Shown here: positions 1 through 9,070 of the stretch, in pieces
Numbering within the stretch: the stretch's first letter is position 1
Layout of the letters: each line of letters opens with the position of its first letter
The notes under the pieces: generated by a model
What the model was told of the DNA's origin: nothing
Databases searched by the model: none
The model's input: only the letters and a program-made list of their open reading frames with translations
From: Actinomortierella ambigua
Lineage: Eukaryota; Mortierellomycota; Mortierellomycetes; Mortierellales; Mortierellaceae
Reading direction: 5' to 3'
Assembly: GCA_016098155.1 (NCBI GenBank)
Contig: JAAAJB010000647.1
Coordinates: 1 to 11,803, forward strand
DNA length: 11,803 bases
Translations under genes and position numbers: made by a program

Positions 1-48
<48 letters not shown>
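1..48. repeat. (CT)24 dinucleotide microsatellite
   Basis: Uninterrupted CT repeat from the first base of the window, so its left end is not seen. The pyrimidine run continues without a purine to position 57 and ends in CAG at 58-60, so the repeat may serve as the polypyrimidine tract of a 5'-UTR intron acceptor. Confidence 0.97.
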
Positions 49-51
<3 letters not shown>

Positions 52-113
52 TCCTTTCAGTGATACACTGCCTCCAACCACTCCTCCCCTTCACCTTTAC
101 TTGACCAGCTATC
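49..113 (+). promoter_or_regulatory. 5' leader of the chitin synthase gene with possible 3' splice site at 59-60
   Basis: The sequence TTCCTCCTTTCAG directly follows the CT repeat and is a good match to a fungal 3' splice site, with AG at 59-60. The remaining 53 bases to the start codon contain no ATG. The start at 114 has A at -3 and G at +4, a favourable eukaryotic initiation context. The upstream exon and donor would lie outside the window, so a 5'-UTR intron is inference. Confidence 0.45.
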
Positions 114-3100
114 ATGGTCAACCTGCACAGAAACAGGTCCATGACAAAGCCGGAGCGTTTCCGGCCCCGTCAGGGTATGCTCAACAGGACCCCATCTACA
201 AAACACCGCGAGGAGCAACGGCAACAACAGCAGCAGCAAAATCAACCTTCTTCGGCCTCCTCCTCCTCCAATGCCCCTGACACCCACCACCACGACACGC
301 GCTTTGACTCTACGGGCAACCTGCTAGATGAGAGCGCCAGGTCTCTGACAGGGGTCTTGGCCTCTGCGGAGGCTGAGGGCGGCGGAGGTGGACCCTCGAG
401 TCTCACTTCCTCCTCTCTGTCTTCCTCCCCTCCGCGCCCCTCTATTCTGCTGAGTCCTCAGGAACAACAACGCCAGGAACGACTGCGACAACAACAGGCC
501 CAGCAAAGACGGAATCAGCAACAGGAGGAACAGCAACGGATCGCCTTGGAACGCGGACGCACAATAGCGGGCCGTGGTGGTGGTGGTGGTGGCGGTGGCG
601 GTGGCGGAGCAGGTGCAGGTGCAGGTACAGGTGCAGGTGCAGGAGGAGGACCAAGAGGAGGAGGAGGACCAGGCCATGGTCATGGCCATGGGCGACAGCG
701 CGCCAACACGTTTACACGCGCCAACACCATGATCCAACGGGCCAACTCGAAAGCGCAGCAAGGAAAGGCGGCGATTCGGAAAAAGATGGCAGAGCGAGAG
801 ATCGAGTTGACGCCATGGGTGATCTTTTCTCGCATCATGACATGCTGTCTACCAACGTCATTACTCCGGTGCTGCAATTCCAAGCTGACGAATGCACACG
901 TCGTGCAGGCATGGCGAGAGAAAGTGACACTGTGTATGCTGATCTTCTTTATTTGCTGCCTGCTCGCGTACCTGATTTTTGGTATCAGACCCACAATGTG
1001 CCCGGACAATGCTCGGGCCGTCCTCAGCTACTCGACAAACCCCACTGACGACAAGCCTGCTCAGAAGAGTAAGTCCCCGTCCCGATTTCTTTTCTTTTCT
1101 TTGCTTTCTTTTTCCTCTTTGGTTGGTCGATGTCGTTGTGCAACACTCTCAGCTCTTTTTTTTTTTTCCCTTTCTTTCTTTCACGAGTGCCCCATCTTTC
1201 ACGTTCTCGCTCTCATCTTTCATGGTCTCCCTGTCTTGCAGGATGATTTGGTCTTTGTTGTTGTTGCTGTTGTTGCTTCATTATTGTTTGGCAGCAGTTC
1301 ATTTTTGCCATGTTTACTTCTCGTGACAAATTGGTGGTAGCACCGCCAAAATCTCTCACCCCATGGCTCAGGATGGATGACCTTTGGGGAGAAGGGGGAG
1401 TGGTGGGACAATGAACAAAAAGGATGGTTGTGGTTGGAAAAGAAGACGAGAATAGGGGTGGATGAAACGTGTGCCCATGGCACAACACAGTGCATTACAG
1501 TCGAGTTCCTGGACCCCATCAGCCCAAAGAGAGAAAGAGAAAAAAACGGTCTATCGAGAAAGGAGAGTTGGCAGGTGTGTTGAAGTATCCAAGTCTTGAC
1601 TCCTTGAATCACTATCCTCAATGTTCACGAATTCTCCTTAAACTCCCATTCACATCCCCCTCTCGGCTATTGAGACATCGCCAATCTCATACCGCAGGCG
1701 TGTGCATATGAGGTAGGACGCGTGCGGGTACAGTGCCTGTGAGAGGGTCCCCCCCCCTATATCTTGGGTTGAATGGTGTTAGAGACGACACCGAGAGCCA
1801 AGGGGCTCTGGTGGAGAGTGGTTGAAGGATGAAGAATGCTTGGTCGAGGGAGCCGTGAGACATGGTATCTACTCTCTACCGACGACGTGAATGGACCATC
1901 CAATCGTACGAGCCATGTGTACCTCAATATAGCCACGATAGCTACATTGGGGATCGTCCACAATTTTTTTCCTGGTAAAAAAAGAACTAGACACGACGAA
2001 TGAGCTAGTGAACTAGCCAACTCGTGGTTAGGGGGATGGCCCATGCTGTTGCCTCTCGTTCTGATTGAATGGAGATAAGAAGAGGGGGGAAAAGGAGGAG
2101 CGAGGCAGGGACGGGGATATTGGGGATGGAGGGAGGGGAAGAGGGGAGTGAGCGAGCACCAGGGATTTTTTAGGCTGTCTCTGTCTGAAAATATCTCGGC
2201 ATTCAATGCAAGGATGTTGTTGGGCGTTCTCCATAGTTGCAGGCAGCAGGGATGATTCTTTTTTCCTTCTTTTTCCAGTGCCAGTAACACCATCCTCCAT
2301 GTCTGTCGAGCACGATAATTTCAAATGGGACACAACGAGAGCTAAAACATGGCCAACGGGAATATTTGTGCTGTGCTTCTTTGTGGGACAGAGAGTGAGA
2401 GTGGGAGGGGGGAGAGGGAGGTGCGGGACCAAAGCTTGAGCTTGCAAAAGAGTGTCTTGAGGGCCAGTGATTCCCCTCGTCTCTCAGCTGTTGAGTAGGC
2501 GCGACGGCAATACTACTACACCTCTTGCAACAGCGAACCAAATCGCGTACTCGCGACACGCGAATGAGAGCTACATGTTGAAAAAGGGGGGGGGTTGAAG
2601 CTTTTTTAGATGAAAGCTATCAGCGAGCTGGTTCATATGTGTTGGATGTGCCCTCTGGGAAGTGGGAGCTCAGGTACCCAACCCCTGCACGTGACAGCTA
2701 TATTTAGATCATTTTTCAAGGGAACCCCTTTTGTGTATTTTGTGTATGCCCCAATTCTAACGGCAATTGAGTTTAGCGTCAATTTAATCCAACTCGAACC
2801 TACCCAACCCAAGTTGCACTTGCGCCTCCTTCCCCCTAACGGTGTTTTCCCTTCACTCGTATATGGCAACTACACTAGTCGCTAACATTATGCTGCCTTC
2901 TTAACTACGCTAATAATAATAGACAACTATATCGACTCGGTCATCGTGCGTGGAACTGTGTATCCCTTCGACGACATGAGGCAGTTCTTGGGCACCAAAA
3001 GAGTCATCTTGGGGCGCGATTATCGCGGAATGGATATCTCCGCGCTCTTCTCTGACGACCCCAACCCCTGTAACGAGTTTTTCACCCCTAATACGACTTC

Positions 3101-6100
3101 GTGCACAGTACCCAATCCATACAACAACCCACCTCTGGTCGCCAGGCCGTGCATTCCAACATCGCAACTGGACAACGTGTATTCCGAGGGTCGACTCTCG
3201 TTCCTATGGACAGACCTAGCCGATACAAGCAGGCGGGAATTTGATAATCTGGTTGTCTTTGACGGAAATGGTACGTGTTCGGATTTTTTCTTTTTTTTTT
3301 TTTTTGTGCGATTTTCGCAGGTGTGGTCCTACTGGAATTCGAACGAACGATGCTCACATACATTTTTTTTTTCATTTTCTTATCTTATCCTTCGTCATCG
3401 CTTCTCCCCTCTGCGCCACTCTTGTTTTGGTTTCCATTAGTGTTTAATGTTACAAAGTTTCTCAACACCGCCTCACCATTTGGCTCTGAGATGCAGGATG
3501 TGTTGACTCGCAGCCTGCGCAAAGATGCTTCGATGCTGATTATGAGGACAGAGAGTCGGAAGCAGTATATCGATTGCCTTGCCTCACTGACTGAAGTCGG
3601 AGTTTTGGAAAATACGACCATGGGTAACGTTGATCTTTCCATGACATCCATCTACAAAAAAAAATTGTGAAACTTCCATTTTTCTTTCAACCATCATGCA
3701 GACTGACATTTAGATCCTATGGTGGTCGCAAACTTTGACTGGGTTTTCATATAGGTTGTTTTGCTGCCCAGACAATCATGATCACGACGCTCATCTGTAT
3801 TTGCATGGTGGTCGGTATCAAGTTCCTGATGGCGTTGACGTTCAACTGGTTCCTGAGTTATCGTTTGACGGAGAAGGAGCGGTCATTCAAGCCCAAAGGA
3901 GGCGCTGCCGCAGCAGCTGCCACCTCTGCTACAGCGACCGCCAAAAGTGGCGGAGGAGCCGCCAGCAAACCCGACGGTGGTGCAAATGAAGTGGGCGACA
4001 AGGATGCGGCTCGGCAGACAAAGAAAAGCGCAGGACGCAAGAATTTGTACACGGCCATGCTTGTCACATGCTACTCTGAAGGCGAGTCGTCGATTCGTAC
4101 CACACTCAACAGTCTAGCCAACACAAGCTACTCGGCCAAGCACAAGTTGATTGTAGTTATCTGCGATGGCCTCGTACGTGGACATGGCAACAAGCTCACA
4201 ACACCGGAGATTGTTATTAATATGGTCGACTTGGCACCCGGTTCGGAAGACCCCAAGGCGTCGAGCTACCTAGCCATTGCGGATGGTGAGAAGCAACACA
4301 ACATGGCCAAAGTGGTGAGTGTTCATCGGATTTATCTCCCTTGCTTTGGTTCTTTGTACTGCAGAGTCTTGTTGAAACCTCGGGGCTAACTGTTCTTCTA
4401 CCCCATTTACCCACGGCTTTTTTTTCGTTAACCATTAGTACGGAGGGCACTACGTGTACAAGCAGAGGCGTGTCCCAATCGTTGTAGTTGTCAAATGCGG
4501 CAACCCACTGGAGAAAGAGTCCAGTCGTGCAGGCAACCGTGGCAAGCGTGACTCGCAGCTGATCCTGATGTCATTCTTTCAACGCGTGATTTTTGCGGAC
4601 CGTTTTACAGAGCTGGACTTTGAGATGTTCCGCAAAATTCGCGATCTGTCGGGTGTTTATCCGGACCAGTTTGAACTTGTCCTCATGGTGGATGCTGATA
4701 CGATGGTCAAGGGCGACTCACTCTCGTACATGGTCACGGCAATGCAGAATGATCACAGCATTATGGGTCTTTGCGGCGAGACGATGATTGCCAACAAAAC
4801 CGTAAGCGACTTGAGGAATGCTGGTTCTTTTGCCTGGAAAATAGCTCATACGAGTGGCCATGTTCGGTTTAGCTAACACTTGCATCTCTATTTCTTTTTC
4901 TTTGTCTCTTGTAGACATCGTGGGTGACAATGATTCAAGTCTTTGAGTACTATATTTCTCACCATCTTGGCAAAGCGTTCGAGAGTGTGTTTGGAGGTGT
5001 GACATGTTTGCCTGGTTGTTTCTGCATGTACCGTATCAAGGCTCCCAAGGGCAACTCGTGGGTGCCCATTCTTGCTAACCCCGAGGTGATTCAAGAGTAC
5101 AACCAGAATATCGTCCTGACGCTGCACGAAAAGAACCTGCTCTTGCTCGGTGAGGACCGATACTTGACGACACTCATGCTGCGCACGTTCCCCAAGCGTC
5201 AAATGGTCTTTGTGCCGCAGGCTCAGTGCAAGACGGTGGTGCCGGACACGTTCAAGGTGTTGCTCAGTCAGCGTCGACGATGGATTAATTCGACCATTCA
5301 CAACTTGCTCGAGCTGGTACTCGTGACAGATCTCTGTGGTATTGCCTTCCTTAGCATGCAGTTTGTCGTCCTATTGGAACTCATCGGCACTGTCGTCCTC
5401 CCTGCTGCCATTCGTATGTATTCTCGGAAACAACAATACCATTCTGTTTATTCCTTCTTTTTTATGGTCATTGACATCTATCTTACACCATACCTTCAAA
5501 CCTCTATTTTTTTCTTGTAGTTTTCGCAATCGGAATGATCACCTACGCCATTGTCACTCAGACGATCGAATTGATTCCTTTGATCCTGATTGTCACCCTT
5601 ATTGGATTACCCGCTGTCCTTATCGTCTTGACCACTCGGAAGTGGATCTATGTACTCTGGATGTTCTGTAAGTGTTGTGCTATTCTCCTTTGACTTTCGT
5701 AGGATTGTTTAATGCGGTGATACCATACCTTAGATTTTTTGCAGTGAAACGATATCTGGTTCTGATATATTTGCTTCCCGACTACAAAATAGTGTACCTG
5801 TTTTCGCTCCCGATTTGGAATTTTGTCCTGCCGCTCTATTCCTTCTGGCATTTTGATGACTTTAGCTGGGGCGAAACGCGCAAGGTGGCCAACATGAAGC
5901 GCAAAGGAGGAAATGATCATGGCGAAGCAGAGGGCGAGTTTGAGAGCGGTTCGGTCGTCATGCGCAAGTGGGACGAATGGGAGAAGGACCGGTTAAAGAA
6001 GCTTGGCTACCGCATCATGAAGCGTCAGTCGGCCGACCACGGTATCAACGACTTGCCACCCCCAGCTGCCAGCATGGACGACCGCAAGGTTCGAAAGACC

Positions 6101-7162
6101 AAATCAACTGTGAATATGGGCCGCGGCAACGGACCCCATCGACCATCCGTCATTGGAAGCCCCGGTGGTCTGATGTCGAACCAGAACTTGGCGGTAGAAC
6201 CTATGGGTGGTAATGGCGGGCCAATGCGTCAGAGCACGATCCATCGACCTCCTCCTTCACCGAGGGTGCCCTCCACCGGCCCACCTCGACCATTCTCCCA
6301 TTTGGCCCAATCAACACCCAACCTGTTGGCCCATGATCCTCATCAGCGCCCAGTTTCGAATATGCCACCGCCCCCAATCAACTTTGGCTCACCACCTCGT
6401 ATCGGATCCCCTCCAGGCAGCCGAACCAATTCTCCTGGAGGACCTCGCCCATTGGGTCACTCCATGACAATCAGCCACCGACCATCGCCACCTATGGTGA
6501 ACCGTCCACCAGGCGGTGAGACCATTGAAATGGGACCAATGCTACAAGGTGGTGGCGGCGGTGCCCCGGGACTTGTCCCACGGCGTTCACTCCACGTGCC
6601 TTCCATGCAAGGAGGATTCCGGCCCCCCATGATGGGAAGACCTGGCGCTCCTCCCTTGCCTCGTCCAGGTGCACCCCTACAAGGCGGTGGTCCACCTCCG
6701 GGATTTCGCCCTCCGCCACCAGGACATCCAGGACATGGGCAGGGACAAATGGGAGGAGGAGGAGGAGGACCTCCACCTCAACCGATGATGGGCGGCGGAC
6801 CTGGGCGACCACCGATGCGGCCGATGTTCCAGGGACCTCCACCCGGTTCATACCCAAATGCACCACCAGGAGCAGGAGGTCCTCCGCCCGGTGTTTTCAT
6901 GCCTTTGGGTGGTGGTGGCGATGTCCGGATGAGTCAGTATTCGACACAGAGCGCTGGCGGCATCAGCAGCCAGGGCGAAAATAATAGCACTTCGGGATTG
7001 TTGGCGCATGGACCTCCTACCGATGGTAACAGCAGTGATGGAACCCTTCTACCACCGCCATCACGGCAGAATATGCAGAGAACGCCATCGTCCGCGTCAA
7101 CACCAACTACCCCATCGACTCCAGCCTTCCCGGAACCTCGGCGTGCATCTCCAGACCAATGA
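114..7162 (+). CDS. CHS3: Chitin synthase, division II class IV (CHS3-type), eight exons
   Basis: Membrane glycosyltransferase (GT2) that polymerises UDP-GlcNAc into chitin and extrudes it into the cell wall. Exons: 114-1068, 2923-3270, 3441-3623, 3755-4314, 4439-4801, 4915-5413, 5521-5667, 5793-7162. They sum to 4425 nt (1474 residues) and every junction keeps phase. Q-rich (about 35-43) and G-rich (about 155-190) N-terminus; membrane segment 272-291; probable lumenal region with sequons N375, N437 and N492; membrane segment about 503-524; catalytic core with CYSEGE 601-606, ICDG (D633), DADT 767-770, TCLPGCF 833-839, GEDR 882-885 and QRRRW 922-926; hydrophobic helices about 946-1034; FDDFSWG 1039-1045; WDEWEKDRL about 1078-1086; then a Pro/Gly-rich tail to the end. 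Seen directly: motifs and splice sites. Family knowledge: class IV assignment, from motif order and the lack of a myosin motor. The tail is much longer than usual. The exon 8 start is uncertain because an in-frame acceptor at 5744 would add 16 residues. The symbol denotes the family, not proven orthology. Confidence 0.93.
573..690 (+). repeat. Coding GGN / GCAGGT / CATGGN short tandem repeats
   Basis: Within exon 1, GGT/GGC codons run into about six copies of GCAGGT-type hexamers (from 609) and then CATGG-containing repeats. They encode polyglycine, alternating Ala-Gly and Gly-His. Runs of this kind are length-variable and encode disordered sequence in the cytoplasmic N-terminus of the chitin synthase. 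Confidence 0.9.
1069..2922 (+). other. Intron 1 of the chitin synthase gene (1854 nt)
   Basis: Donor GTAAGT at 1069-1074, acceptor TAG ending at 2922, candidate branch site CTAAC at 2882-2886. Joining 1068 to 2923 restores the reading frame (split AAC codon) and leads into the conserved DSVIVRG block. It is 11-17 times longer than the other introns of this gene. It contains homopolymer and purine-rich tracts, a G-tract cluster at 2108-2146, a CACGTGAC motif at 2688-2695 and a TATATTTA motif at 2699-2706. I find no recognisable protein, tRNA or transposon in it; open frames here are short and of biased composition. An unrecognised small internal exon cannot be excluded. Read unspliced, the frame stops at 1338-1340, giving a 408-residue truncated product. 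Confidence 0.82.
3271..3440 (+). other. Intron 2 of the chitin synthase gene (170 nt)
   Basis: Donor GTACGT at 3271, acceptor CATTAG ending at 3440. It splits a GTG codon and joins the VVFDGN block to VFNVTKF, matching the family pattern. It contains two long T runs, near 3284-3305 and 3363-3371, and no clear CTRAY branch site. Confidence 0.92.
3624..3754 (+). other. Intron 3 of the chitin synthase gene (131 nt)
   Basis: Donor GTAACG at 3624, acceptor ATAG ending at 3754, possible branch TTGAC at 3734-3738. The join restores a split GGT codon and leads into the second membrane segment. An earlier TTTAG at about 3714 would shift the frame. Confidence 0.9.
4315..4438 (+). other. Intron 4 of the chitin synthase gene (124 nt)
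   Basis: Donor GTGAGT at 4315-4320, branch CTAAC at 4386-4390, acceptor ATTAG ending at 4438. It is phase 0 and joins HNMAKV to YGGHYVYK. Confidence 0.94.
4802..4914 (+). other. Intron 5 of the chitin synthase gene (113 nt)
   Basis: Donor GTAAGC at 4802, branch CTAAC at 4873-4877, acceptor TTGTAG ending at 4914. It is phase 0 and joins GETMIANKT to [13 protein letters not shown], a conserved junction of the catalytic core. Confidence 0.95.
5414..5520 (+). other. Intron 6 of the chitin synthase gene (107 nt)
   Basis: Donor GTATGT at 5414, possible branch TTGAC at 5471-5475, acceptor TTCTTGTAG ending at 5520. It splits a CTT codon inside the C-terminal membrane cluster. Confidence 0.94.
5668..5792 (+). 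other. Intron 7 of the chitin synthase gene (125 nt, distal acceptor; 77 nt if the proximal acceptor is used)
   Basis: Donor GTAAGT at 5668-5673. Two acceptors keep the same frame: TTTTTTGCAG ending at 5744 and AAAATAG ending at 5792. The distal one gives the spacing expected in the family between RKW and [15 protein letters not shown], and CTGAT at 5762-5766 could be its branch site. The proximal one has the better pyrimidine tract but inserts 16 residues in a transmembrane helix. I chose 5792 as the main form by family spacing. Confidence 0.75.
6134..7159 (+). other. Region encoding the Pro/Gly-rich disordered tail of the chitin synthase
   Basis: After the conserved [14 protein letters not shown] block, the last ~340 codons encode runs of PPPPG, GGGG, PMMGG and many SP/TP pairs, ending in a Ser/Thr/Pro-rich stretch. 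The composition predicts intrinsic disorder on the cytoplasmic side. Polyproline runs could bind SH3, WW or profilin-type partners, and SP/TP sites could be kinase targets; these roles are inference. The reading frame is intact throughout, which argues that it is a real translated extension. Confidence 0.85.
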
Positions 7163-7425
7163 AATGAATGCCCTCCGTCATGATACATAGAAAATCTGGG
7201 CGCTTCAATTTAGACATTTAGAAAAAAAAATATTCATTGCTTGATTACATCACCCTGGTTGGCTCTAAGCATACATATGATTCAATAAGCTTTGTGAACC
7301 AACATGCCACTTGTTCTGGGACACGTAGTCCGCTGGCTGAAGGGCGATCACTATTTAAACCTTTCGAATGTACATTTCCCACCTCGTTTGCCTTACATTT
7401 CCTTCATAACACCATATCGCATCAC
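7163..7425 (+). promoter_or_regulatory. Chitin synthase 3' UTR and leader/promoter of the first F-box gene
   Basis: No AATAAA follows the chitin synthase stop directly; A-rich sequence at 7222-7230 and AATAAG at 7284-7289 are weak candidates for 3' processing. A TATA-like TATTTAAA lies at 7352-7359, about 70 nt before the F-box start codon. Upstream ATGs lie at 7277 (three codons then TAA), 7304 (its frame overlaps the F-box start) and 7368 (stop at 7407). If transcription starts near 7385-7390 the F-box ATG at 7426 is the first AUG; if it starts upstream, translation would be restrained. Confidence 0.5.
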
Positions 7426-8862
7426 ATGCCCTCCTCCATTGACATACTCACAATCCCTACCACGACTTGGCGTGTTGCAAGCTTTCTAGGCAACAAGGAG
7501 CTTTTGCATGTTGCGCTCTCCTCCCGAGAGCTCTATGAAACGTTTGCACCCTTTCTCTGGCGAAAGATATCCACCAGCGAGGAAACATGCCAGCAATTCA
7601 GCACCGAGCAGCAGGAGCAAATAGCTCGGCGTGTTGATCCCTGGGTGAGAACACTCAACATCGGTACCCTAGAGAACATGGCGCTATGGATGCAACACTT
7701 GTCGCATCTATCCGTCCTCGAGTTTGGCGAGCGCCTTCCACCCGATGATCAATCGTCTTGGGACCTCATTAGCCAGTGCATTGCTGTCAATCGACGACTG
7801 GAGGTGCTTCGGATCCACGTTCGCATGACAGATGAGATAGCGGCTAGGATAGTTGGCTGGATCAAGTCAAAGAACCACTCCTCTTCCACTCCGTCGCCCA
7901 TCTCTGCTCCCCCCTGTCTTCCCATCCGCGAGATTGGGCTCGTTACATTTCGTCTCGCATCAAGACATATCCAAGCCATTCTCGATGCCGGCGCGGAGAC
8001 CTTGCAGCGCTGCATCTTGCAAGTCGAACAGGTAGAGCGCCAAGGCTTCCGCCCAGAGGAAACCGAGCGGATGGCGACGACGACGTCGGTAGCAGCATCA
8101 GGATCAGCACCAGACGCGGTAGTGGTAGCAAAATATCCCAACTTGCAAGAGCTTTCCATGAACGTCTATGACCCGTGGGAGCGATCAATGTCCGAGTCGT
8201 GCTTTTGGTCCTTCCAATTCCCGATCTGGCAACAGAGCCCCAACATGACCACGTTCCACTGGCCGCCGTTGTCCATCCCGCACAGGATCCGTGGCATGAT
8301 CGAGTTTTTCGAGAAGATGCAGCAACAGCAACAACAGCGACAGCAGCACCAGCACCAGCAACAACAACCCGTGCCAATCGAGCTCATGCTCAGTCACTTC
8401 ATGCGCAAACGCAAACACTACCGTTACATCTCTCGGATCATCTCTGCCTGTGCACCACATTCGATCCATAGGCTCAACTTGGGCCGAAATATGAATGGCA
8501 CGATTGCACGGGTCATCGCCAGCACGCAGTGCCACAGTCTCAAGGAGCTGCACCTGGATTACCGGTTCCTGAGATTGGCCAATTATCCGGTGAGAACGGA
8601 CGAGGTCATCGGCCTGGTGCTCACCTATGAGAGGGAGGAGGACGAGGACGACGAGGACGACGACGAGGACCAAGAGGGCGAGGAAGGGCGTGGGAGCCAG
8701 CAGCGGGACGACGAGATCGATAAGATGAGTCCAGCTTCCTGTCTGCAGATTGTGCTCGACGCCTGTCCAAACGTACGAGTCATTCCGAGAGGGCTTTCCA
8801 GTGGCGAACCTTCTTGGGCCTACACGAGGGCAAGCTGGGCATGGGATGAATATCGACCTTGA
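7426..8862 (+). CDS. F-box protein with leucine-rich-like repeats, polyglutamine and acidic runs
   Basis: A 478-residue intronless protein. Residues about 8-48 fit an F-box: W15, VASFL 17-21, KELLHVALSSRELY 24-37 and FLWRKI 43-48, the pattern common in fungal F-box proteins. The rest has irregular leucine-rich segments (LSVLEF, NLQELSM, SLKELHLDY, the last with a preceding CHSLKEL), suggesting a degenerate LRR substrate-binding domain. A Q/H-rich run lies at 299-314 and an acidic run at about 402-420. By family knowledge such proteins bind Skp1 in SCF ubiquitin ligases and select targets for ubiquitination; the target is unknown. The start is the first ATG in this frame and directly precedes the F-box; the open frame extends 63 codons upstream without an ATG. 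AATAAA follows at 9007. Confidence 0.8.
   Translation: MPSSIDILTIPTTTWRVASFLGNKELLHVALSSRELYETFAPFLWRKISTSEETCQQFSTEQQEQIARRVDPWVRTLNIGTLENMALWMQHLSHLSVLEFGERLPPDDQSSWDLISQCIAVNRRLEVLRIHVRMTDEIAARIVGWIKSKNHSSSTPSPISAPPCLPIREIGLVTFRLASRHIQAILDAGAETLQRCILQVEQVERQGFRPEETERMATTTSVAASGSAPDAVVVAKYPNLQELSMNVYDPWERSMSESCFWSFQFPIWQQSPNMTTFHWPPLSIPHRIRGMIEFFEKMQQQQQQRQQHQHQQQQPVPIELMLSHFMRKRKHYRYISRIISACAPHSIHRLNLGRNMNGTIARVIASTQCHSLKELHLDYRFLRLANYPVRTDEVIGLVLTYEREEDEDDEDDDEDQEGEEGRGSQQRDDEIDKMSPASCLQIVLDACPNVRVIPRGLSSGEPSWAYTRASWAWDEYRP
8320..8367 (+). repeat. CAG/CAA run encoding polyglutamine with His
   Basis: Sixteen codons, mostly CAG and CAA with one CGA and two CAC, encoding residues 299-314 of the F-box protein. 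The mixed CAG/CAA codons make it less prone to slippage than a pure repeat. Confidence 0.95.
8629..8685 (+). repeat. GAG/GAC run encoding an acidic tract
   Basis: Nineteen codons encode almost only Glu and Asp (residues 402-420). It interrupts the leucine-rich region shortly after LTYE, probably as a disordered loop. Confidence 0.93.
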
Positions 8863-9049
8863 AGAGACATATGGGGGGGTTCGAGTTTGGTTTCCCGATG
8901 GGGGGCTGTGGAGGGCCTAAAAGGGGCGGGCCAAGAGCGATCGGGAGAAAAAACAACAGCCCTACATAAAGCCGTCGGAAGAACCAAATGCTCTAGCTGG
9001 TATTCAAATAAACATGATAAGCTTGTCAACTACTGCCATTCGTTACACC
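8863..9049 (+). other. 3' UTR of the first F-box gene
   Basis: A stretch of 187 bases between the stop codon and the A run, G-rich at first (runs of seven and six G near 8873-8908). The only recognisable element is the AATAAA near its end. Confidence 0.6.
9007..9012 (+). terminator. AATAAA polyadenylation signal of the first F-box gene
   Basis: Exact AATAAA, 145 nt after the stop codon and 38 nt before a run of 21 A. Confidence 0.7.
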
Positions 9050-9070
9050 AAAAAAAAAAAAAAAAAAAAA
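9050..9070 (+). repeat. A21 homopolymer
   Basis: Twenty-one consecutive A bases following CGTTACACC. The position downstream of AATAAA is consistent with a genomic copy of an mRNA poly(A) tail; a simple slippage-made homopolymer is the alternative. Confidence 0.97.

Noticed and set aside
324..761. Long minus-strand frames with Ala/Thr, His and Leu runs opposite exon 1
   Set aside because: They are mirror translations of the polyglycine and glutamine codon repeats of exon 1, with no domain or promoter of their own.
1242..1300. Possible internal exon after TCTTGCAG at 1241
   Set aside because: In the frame set by exon 1 it would meet TGA at once, so it could only be a poison exon; no supporting donor was identified.
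1069..1340. Continuation of the exon 1 frame to a 408-residue protein
   Set aside because: It runs into intron 1: a perfect GTAAGT donor at 1069 and a hydrophobic/F-rich read-through of T-rich sequence; splicing to 2923 restores the conserved protein.
1757..2293. Minus-strand frame of 178 codons in intron 1
   Set aside because: Pro/Leu/Ser composition reflects the purine-rich + strand; no recognisable motif, and it overlaps other equally plausible frames.
3700..3754. Earlier acceptor TTTAG at about 3714 for intron 3
   Set aside because: It would shift the frame by 40 nt; only the acceptor at 3754 joins to the conserved membrane segment in frame.
7237..7425. N-terminal extension of the first F-box protein upstream of 7426
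   Set aside because: The frame is open but has no ATG and the F-box begins right after the methionine at 7426; a TTG start is not expected in a nuclear fungal gene.
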